A stretch of 64,000 nt of DNA from Eurosta solidaginis (Eukaryota; Arthropoda; Insecta; Diptera; Tephritidae): contig NC_090319.1 of NCBI RefSeq assembly GCF_040869045.1, forward strand, positions 378,153,601 to 378,217,600. Direction: 5' to 3'. The position numbers and the translations under genes were made by a program. The notes beneath the pieces were generated by a model. The model was not told the origin of the DNA. It did not search any database and worked only from the letters and a program-made list of their open reading frames with translations. Shown piece by piece: positions 57,499 to 64,000 of the stretch; the stretch's first letter is position 1, and each line of letters starts with the position of its first letter.

Positions 57499-58349
57499 CT
57501 ATTTACGTCGACCCGTGTAATCAATGCTATAAGAACCACTGAAAATATCAAGATTCCTTAACGCTGGATGATGATGTTGTGGCAAACTGCCATATGGATA
57601 CTGTGGGCGTGGTTGGGGTTGTGGTTGATACGCACGTTGCTGATATTGTGGGCTATAGTTGGGTTGATAGTAAGACTGTTGCGGTGCTGCTGGTGGTGGT
57701 GGTGGTGGCGCTGGTCGATATTGAGGCGGTTGATTTTGGAAACCAAATTGTTGATAACGGGGTTGTGATGGCGCTGCTGGCGGAGGTGGAGCATTATAGT
57801 ATTGGGGTACTGGTGGATTGTATTGTGGACGTTGAGGCTGATGCAAATTATCCAAACTGAATTTACTTGATGCTACCGCTGGACGATTGAATTTTTCATT
57901 TTTATAATATACAGCGGGATCTTCGCGATACTGACCATCATCGACTTCATTCGGTCCTAGCGGATAAGGGTTGTTCTTGGTGAGTGTAGGTGGTGGCACA
58001 TTAATGTCGCTACCTGAAATTTGTTCAATATTAACTATTTCTTCTGATTTTAAGTAAGTAATAGAAAAAAGCACTCACCTGCTGGCTCAAAACCGCGTTT
58101 ACTTGCTCCATATTCAATCTCACGCAATTTGCCCTGATCATCCAAATAGCCATATTTGCCAAATACTTCACCCGTGGGATATTTCGTTTCGATTTTGTAA
58201 CTTCTATCTGCCGCTTCATAGCCGTAAGTATATGAGCCATCATCATTGTGGCGATCGATCTGTTTCAATATTGGAACTGGTGTTGTATAGTCTTGTTGTT
58301 GTTGTGATAGCCGGATTTGTACGGCCAAAATAAGGCAACTAACTACGAT
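57499..58349 (-). CDS. Cuticular protein with RR chitin-binding domain (5' exon missing)
   Basis: Two minus-strand exons: 58349-58079 and 58013-57499, joined by a 65 bp intron (donor GTGAGT, acceptor TTTCAG). The upstream exon starts after TTTTACAG with IVVSCLILAVQIRLS, the hydrophobic end of a signal peptide, so a tiny first coding exon with the Met lies upstream and was not found. Next come a chitin_bind_4 (Rebers-Riddiford) domain (DGSYTYGYEAADRSYKIETK, GKYGYLDDQGKLREIEYGAS, RGFEPAGSDINVPPP) and a long tail rich in Pro, Gln and Tyr, ending SGSYSIDYTGRRK. The visible part is 261 residues. Such proteins are secreted by epidermis and bind chitin in the cuticle. The sequence recalls the Cpr66D/Cpr97E group of Drosophila, with Cpr66D my best guess, but I am not sure enough to assign the symbol. 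Confidence 0.9.
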
Positions 58350-59030
58350 CTGTAAAATTAAGCATATAAGTGAGATATTAGAACGAAATAAATTTTGTTT
58401 ACGTTAATAAAACGTGTAATAACTAAGCTAACTTTGTTGTTGTTTATATACATATCAAATAATATATTTACGTATTTGGTTAGGTATCAATGACATGGTA
58501 ACTTGATAATGTAGTTGCCCTTGAAATTGGACCGCTTTATTGACTTAACACATTAGCAGTGGTAATTTTGCAATTAGCAACTGAACACAATTGAATTTCC
58601 AGCAAGTGTTGTTGAAATGGTGCTAATCGGATGCAGAGCGGGACATTCGGCAGCCACATTTGTATCCGCAGCGCTTAAGTCTGAACTAGAAGGCTGCAAT
58701 TTTTACAGAACCACCTACGACCTCACGCATCTCTACTTGTGCGATAGATTTTAGGATAAGTTTCTCTCTATTTCACCAGCTCTCCCTATAACTTAATTAT
58801 CACTTCCCTCTTTCCCGCATTCCCTCTGCCAATATCCCAAATCTTTGCCCTCATTCTGCCATCACCTTCTGCTCTAACCTTCAACATTTATTTGACCGTC
58901 ATCCTCAACGCCACCCATAAATTATACTCTTCCTCATCCTCATACTCATCCTTAACCTTATCCTCATCCTCACCCTCATTATCATCTTCATCATCATCAT
59001 TATCCACATCCACATCCTTATCCTCATTCT
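58350..59030. other. Upstream flank of the cuticle gene, with a CATCCT-type microsatellite
   Basis: Should hold the first exon or long first intron of the cuticular gene, but I could not identify the start codon exon. A degenerate repeat of CCTCATCCT/TCATCC units runs from ~58920 to 59032. Confidence 0.5.
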
Positions 59031-59032
59031 TT

Positions 59033-60000
59033 TAGGTCAACGACCAAAAGTTTAATTGACGTTATGGCCATTTCAAGCGGCCTAATATCAATTCGTCTTA
59101 TGACCACTCCAAATGGTGACTCTGTGACTTTTTTTAATTTGACTTTATGGCCATTGAGAAATTTTCCACAAAACCAAAAAACTTCCGAAAGATGGGTTAG
59201 ACGATTAGTTGAATATGTTTTCTATCTAATCCTCACCGGCAATCCGGTTTTTCACTGTAATAAAACTAGAATTCGGAAAGGTACAACTACTGGCGAGAAT
59301 TTTCACTAAATTTCATTAAAGTATTCTTCCACTCTACGCCAGTATTAAACTCGACCTTTTACTAAAATGAAATGCAATATAGGAAAAGAAGCATTGCAGC
59401 CTTTTATTTCCTTTTAGCCGAATAAATTCCATTTATCTCAGAGAGTTTCTTAACCGAGTGTTTACTAGAAAGCATGGCACAACGATACAAGGTGGCAGCA
59501 TGGGACAGCTGATTTTAAGCTTTTTTTATTTGATTTGATACATCAAAACACGGCGCAGTACGATTTTGACATTTGTCCATCGAATTTACAAAAACAAAGT
59601 ACATGAAATTTTTATTTATGTTTGTAGGTATGTCACCATGCTGCCACCTTGTATCGTTCCGCTATGCTAGAAAGGGACCAAAATATAAGAAAAAAAACAC
59701 CGTGTCTGAGAATTTGAATTACAAAAATTCTCATTTCATTCGACTCAACAAAAATATAGCGAAAACAATAAAACATAACTGTAGTTCAGTCATTGTTAGC
59801 GTGGAGATGCGAAACAAACTAATTGATGTTATGACCACTTGCGAAAAAAATTTGCTTTAAGAACATTTCGTAAAATCAAATTGTTCATAATGTCATTATC
59901 CTGTTGATGTTGTGACCATTTGAAACGGTCACAAGTTCAATTGATTTTGCGGCAATTTCAATTTGTCGTAAAGTCAATTGGCGTTATGGCCGTGACCTTA
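59033..60000. mobile_element. Possible DNA transposon remnant with nested MITE
   Basis: The left edge has GGTCAACGACCAAAAG and AATTGACGTTATGGCC. The right edge, reverse-complemented, has AGGTCACGGCCATAAC and CCAATTGACTTTACGAC, a loose inverted match. Words of the type ATGGCC/GTCAATTG recur at both ends (59060-59160, 59900-59995). A separate hairpin MITE is nested at 59482-59657. No coding similarity. Confidence 0.4.
59482..59657. mobile_element. Small MITE with 21 bp terminal inverted repeats
   Basis: ACGATACAAGGTGGCAGCAT at the left is matched exactly by its reverse complement at the right end (59637-59657). Length 176 bp, AT-rich interior. A similar word, CTAGAAAG, lies just outside both ends (59465 and 59669) in the same orientation, so a longer structure is possible. 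Confidence 0.6.
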
Positions 60001-60918
60001 AGTCAACCCTCCTCATAATAATCCTCATCATTCTATCTTCAATCTGAGCTTATATTTCATCTTTAATATAATCGATTCCACTTTATCGCCACTATCGGTA
60101 GTACAGATCTAACGTTGCTTAAAATTTCGAACATTAAAGTCAAATATTCAAAAATATCATTCAAAATTTATAGTCCTATCATGAACCGTTAGCCATTTTT
60201 AAAATCTTACATCCTAGGTGTTTATTTAGTAGGTATAAAACGTTATCACAAATTAACTTTGCGAATCATGATATCTCGACTTAAGCGGTTATGACTTTTA
60301 ACCACAATTATATGTATGTTTTGCAGTCGGTGTACTCAAATTGATATTATAATTCATTTATGTATACAAATGTTAGTCATAATCGTCAACGCCACAATTC
60401 GTAATTGCCTTCATTGCACCAGTTAATTGTAGTAGCGAGAATTTAAGAATGTCGGCATGCAATTGAAAGGGGTTAGAGTAGATTGCATAAGGAATTTTCT
60501 CAAGGACGTTTTGTATTTACTACATTTGCTTAAAGTTGATCGTTCTGCAAACAGGCACTGCACCACTTTGTGCCAGCCATACATTAACCGCCCATATGAG
60601 TTGCATATAAATTATTTATCATAATTGCAAACCAAATTATATGGAGTATGACTTCATTACGTACAAGTATAAGTGCTAAGTAGTGACTTATGTACTTACA
60701 TATATATTTACGAGTTATGTACTTTCGTTTTGCTTTTATGAATAAGAATTAATTTGGTTCATTAATTGAACTGGTTTCGTTTGACTAGCTATTGGTTGGC
60801 ATTCATAAAATAAATATGTACGAGTACTTGCATACATATGCACATAGTCAATTGGCCTGACGTCTACGCGGTGAGGTGGTGTAAGATTATTTGGCAAAAT
60901 CAAGTCACAAAGCAGGTT
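60001..60918. other. No gene recognised
   Basis: The stretch 60220-60300 resembles 29860-29955 (GTGTTTATTTAGTAGGTATAAAA-like wording) and is therefore part of an old dispersed repeat. The rest is AT-rich and uninformative. Confidence 0.4.
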
Positions 60919-62463
60919 AAAAGGCTAAGTTCCGGTGTAACCGAACATTACATACTCAGCTAAGAGCTTTGGAGACAAAATAAGGGAAAATCACCATGTA
61001 GGAAAATAGACGTAGGGTAACCCTGGAATGTGTTTGTATGACATGGGTATCAAATGGAAGGTATTAAAAAGTATTTTAAACGGGTGTGTACTATAGTTTT
61101 ATAGGTGGACGCCTTTTCGAGATATCGCCATAAAGGTAGACCATGGTGACCCAGAACATCATCTGTCGGGTACCACTAATTTATTTATATATGTAATACC
61201 ACGAACAGTATTCCTTCCAAAATTCCAAGGGCTTTTGATTTCGCCCTGCAGCACTTTTTCATTTTCTTCTACTTAATATGGTAGGTGTCACACCCATTTT
61301 ACAAAGTTTTTCCAAAGTTATATTTTGCGTCAATAAACCAATCCAATTAACATGTTCCATCCCTTTTTTCGTATTTCGTATAGAATTATGGGATTGTTTT
61401 CATTTTTCGTAATTTTCGATATCGAAAAAGTGGGCGTGGTCATAGTCGGATTTCGGCTATTTTTTATACCGAGATAAAGTGAGTTCAGAAAAGTACGTGA
61501 ACTAAGTTTAGTAAAGATATATCGATGTTTGCTCAAGTTATCGTGTTAACGGCCGAGCGGAAGGACAGACGGTCGACTGTGTATAAAAACTGGGCGTGGC
61601 TTTAACCGATTTCGCCCATTTTCACAGAAAACAGTTGCCATTGTAGAATCTATGTACCTACCAAATTTCATTGGTAAATTTTTGTTCGACTTATGGCATT
61701 AAAAGTATTCTAGACAAACTAAATGAAAATGGGCGGAGCCACGCCCTTTTTGAAATTTTCTTTTATTTTTGTATTTTGTTGCATCATATCATTACTGGAG
61801 TTGAATTCTGACTTAATATACTTATATACAGAAAAATTTTTTGTTAAAATTTGAATTAAAAAAAATTTTTTTTAAAAAGTGGGCGTGCTCTTCATCCAAT
61901 TTTGCTAATTTTTATTTAGCATATATATAGTAATAGTAGTAACGTTCCTGCCAAATTTCATCATGATATCTTCAACGACTGCCAAATTACAGCTTGCAAA
62001 ACTTTTAAATTACCTTCTTTTAAAAGTGGGCGGTACCACACCCATTGTCCAAAATTGTATTAATTTTCTATTCTGCGTAATATGGTCAACCCACCTACCA
62101 AGTTTCATCGCTTTATCCATCTTTAGTAATGAATTATCGCAATATTTCGGTTTTTCGAAATTTTCGATATCGAAAAAGTGGGCGCGGTTATAGTCCGATA
62201 TCGTACATTTTAAAAAGAGATCTGAGATGAGTGCCCAGGAACCTACATACCAAATTTCATCAAGATACCCTAAAATTTACTCAAGTTATCGTATTAACGG
62301 ACAAACGGACGGACGGACATGGCTCAATCAAATTTTTTTTCGATACTGATGATTTTGGTATATGGAAGTCTATATCTATCTCGATTCCTTTATACCTGTA
62401 CAAACAACAGTTATCCAATAAAAGTTAATAAACTCTGTGTGCAAAGCACGGTGAGTATAAAAA
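60919..62463 (+). mobile_element. Helitron-like non-autonomous element (mini-me/DINE type), copy C
   Basis: Begins AAAAGGCTAAGTTCCGGTG with the palindrome partly decayed, then ACATACTCAGCTAAGAGC. Its 3' end (AAACTCTGTGTGCAAAGCAC then GAGTATAAAA) has diverged from copy B. The body follows copy B box for box (GGGCGTGGTCATAGTCGGAT at 61430, GGGCGGAGCCACGCCC at 61731, CGGACGGACGGACATGGC at 62305). Only one unit of the ~128 bp repeat is present (61020-61150), so this is the compact form. Confidence 0.75.
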
Positions 62464-63744
62464 TATCGACATTCAATTGGCACAAAAATTTAACGCATTC
62501 CACGCATTTTTGGTTTGAATCGCTATGCTAGAATTTCCGCAATGCCACGCGTGCCGAACGAGCTTCGTAACTACTTAAGTATCTTTTCACGCATAATAGA
62601 CGAAAATATTAGGTGGTTATGTGTATGTGCTGGAAATTAGCGAATATAACCCTGCAAAAAAATGCGATAAGTCTAGGGTGAATCCGGGATTAGTCTCAAA
62701 GGAGTATGCGACCAATGCCAATTTTGATCTCTTTGTATGAGCTGAACTGTTCACATTTGTTTGAGCATGTCCTATGATGAGACCAATTGTACCCATTTAT
62801 ACCCGAAAGGGATCTATAGGACCAATCCCCTTTGTACCCATATGGGAGCATATGAAGACTAGTCCCTTTTCGGGTCAATAAGGCTCAGTCGCATTGTTCA
62901 TGGCAGAAACACAATCGAAGGGTTTGCCAAGCCAGCAAATCTATTTGATATAAGTTGTTCGCCGCTTTTCAAAAAGAAATAAAAATATTATCCGAAAATT
63001 TAACCCTAACTCCGGTGTAGTCGTTAAGTCCTAGCAATTTAGTTTATGTATAAAGCTCCGCATTTTTCTTAAATAATTCGGTTCAATCACCTGTACCCTT
63101 CTGTATTTTACTCACTTCGTTACAGTTTTTTTTTTTTTAATATTTCTGAAAATGGGCTACATAGATTTCAAACTTACTAATCCGAACTGTATCGGAAAGG
63201 AACTAAAGGGGATCAATTATTGTCAATTGGACAAATGTAGACAAAAGAGATCAATCGGAGACCAATCTCTTTAGGGAATAATCGCACTCTTTTTTGTAGA
63301 GAACACCTTATCTCAGAATTTGTTTGCAGAGCGCGCTATCGAATCACTTTGAGGGAGAACTTAGTCCACTTGCGAGCTTGATCGCCTAAGCGATTTTAGA
63401 CGAACTGAAGCCAAGCTTTCCTTTAAATTTCTCTCCCATCCCAGTGAAGGCCCCTTACACCCTCTGCATCCAAATACTTTCTGAGCCAGATCGTCTTCTT
63501 TCAATCTATCAACATGACCTTACCTGGACAGCTTTTTAGCTTTTATTTAGAGCTTACGGATTCTTAAACTTGTTCGAGAAGAAATTTTAATTCTAATTTT
63601 GAAATATTTTCATAACTTGCTAGCTTCTCGGTATTCGATTCAATCCCTGCATCGGCAGAATTATAGGAGTATATAGCTTACGATTTCTTCTCGTACTGAA
63701 GATCATACGACTCACCAATCTTCGTTTAATTTCTAGGGTCAAGT
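62464..63744. other. No gene; possible DNA element remnant
   Basis: CTGCAAAAAAATGCGATAAG at 62652 and, inverted, ATAATCGCACTCTTTTTTGTAG near 63279-63300 could be the ends of one element, but the match is short and gapped. A decayed SINE-like patch lies at 62890-63030 (minus strand; GCCAAGC, CGCTTTTC). No gene supported. Confidence 0.3.
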
Positions 63745-64000
63745 GCATCGTGCTTCAATCAGATTGATGGGCTGCATGTCAAATTGCAGAAAGATTACAT
63801 CACAATGGGGATTGTACGTGGACAGGGGCACGCCGCAGGGAGGGGTGCTATCACCTCTGCTGTGTTACGCTGATCATCAACCAACTGCTCAGGCGATTCG
63901 ATGAGGGACCCGTAAAACTTACGGCTTACGCAGATGACGTTGCAATTGTCATAAGTGGAAAGTGCCTTCCAACAATTAGTTCTTTGATGGATCGGGCGCT
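63745..64000 (+). pseudogene. R1-type LINE reverse transcriptase fragment, running off the window
   Basis: The forward translation contains LMGCMSNCRKI, then RGTPQGGVLSPLL (63826-63861), and in the next frame INQLLRRFDEGPVKLTAYAD followed by DVAIVISGK (63878-63964). The YADD catalytic motif is complete. It resembles the LINE at 46.1-49.6 kb (RGTPQGGVLSPLL..NQLL..YADDLALVISGK) but is a separate copy. A deletion or frameshift sits between SPLL and INQLL. The remainder lies outside the window. Confidence 0.8.

Noticed and set aside
57568..57860. Plus-strand open frames rich in Trp and Val opposite the cuticle gene
   Set aside because: They are the antisense shadow of the Pro/Gln-rich tail of the cuticular protein.

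Overview
The window looks like dipteran nuclear DNA, most likely a tephritid fruit fly. It is AT-rich, full of degenerate transposons, and contains spliced insect genes: an odorant receptor closely resembling Drosophila Or67d and a chitin-binding cuticular protein. No bacterial or viral genome organisation is visible. Species and chromosome cannot be named from the sequence alone.

Real host genes are few. (1) An Or67d-type odorant receptor lies on the minus strand as a tandem pair. The copy at 31622-33776 has four exons that join into an open 387-residue protein. The copy at 22987-25313 has the same exon plan but lost 19 nt in exon 1 and is frameshifted. (2) A cuticular protein gene of the Rebers-Riddiford (chitin_bind_4) family lies on the minus strand at 57499-58349; two exons are visible and the short first coding exon was not found.

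Layout: 1-5.7 kb holds a tRNA-derived SINE, a hAT element interrupted by a solo LTR, and a DDE transposase scrap. 5.7-8.8 kb holds Helitron-like (mini-me/DINE type) sequence, a hairpin MITE and a LINE tail. 11.3 kb has another solo LTR. 12.5-15.6 kb is a Helitron-like element swollen by about 13 units of a ~128 bp tandem repeat. 15.7-21.5 kb has a LINE tail, a TATCGAT-rich repeat, a second satellite, a long hairpin and a Helitron 3' end. 21.5-40.1 kb is the tandem segmental duplication that carries the two Or67d copies. The second duplicate was later hit by a solo LTR (34.66-35.20 kb) and by a 3.87 kb DNA transposon with ~620 bp inverted repeats (36.17-40.04 kb); the first duplicate preserves approximate empty sites for both. 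41.7-45 kb has SINEs and a foldback element. 46.1-49.55 kb is an R1/LOA-like LINE with RNase H; 49.8-53.9 kb is a CR1/Jockey-like LINE on the other strand with an internal 1533 bp tandem duplication. 54.8-57.1 kb holds an LTR piece, a Helitron helicase remnant, a SINE and another Helitron-like element. 57.5-58.4 kb is the cuticle gene. 59-64 kb is repeats, ending inside another LINE reverse transcriptase fragment.

No new operon-like or defence-like system is apparent. The most informative signals are evolutionary: receptor duplication with one dead copy, a ~930 bp near-identical tract suggesting gene conversion, post-duplication insertions with matching empty sites, and growth of a satellite array inside a Helitron-like element.
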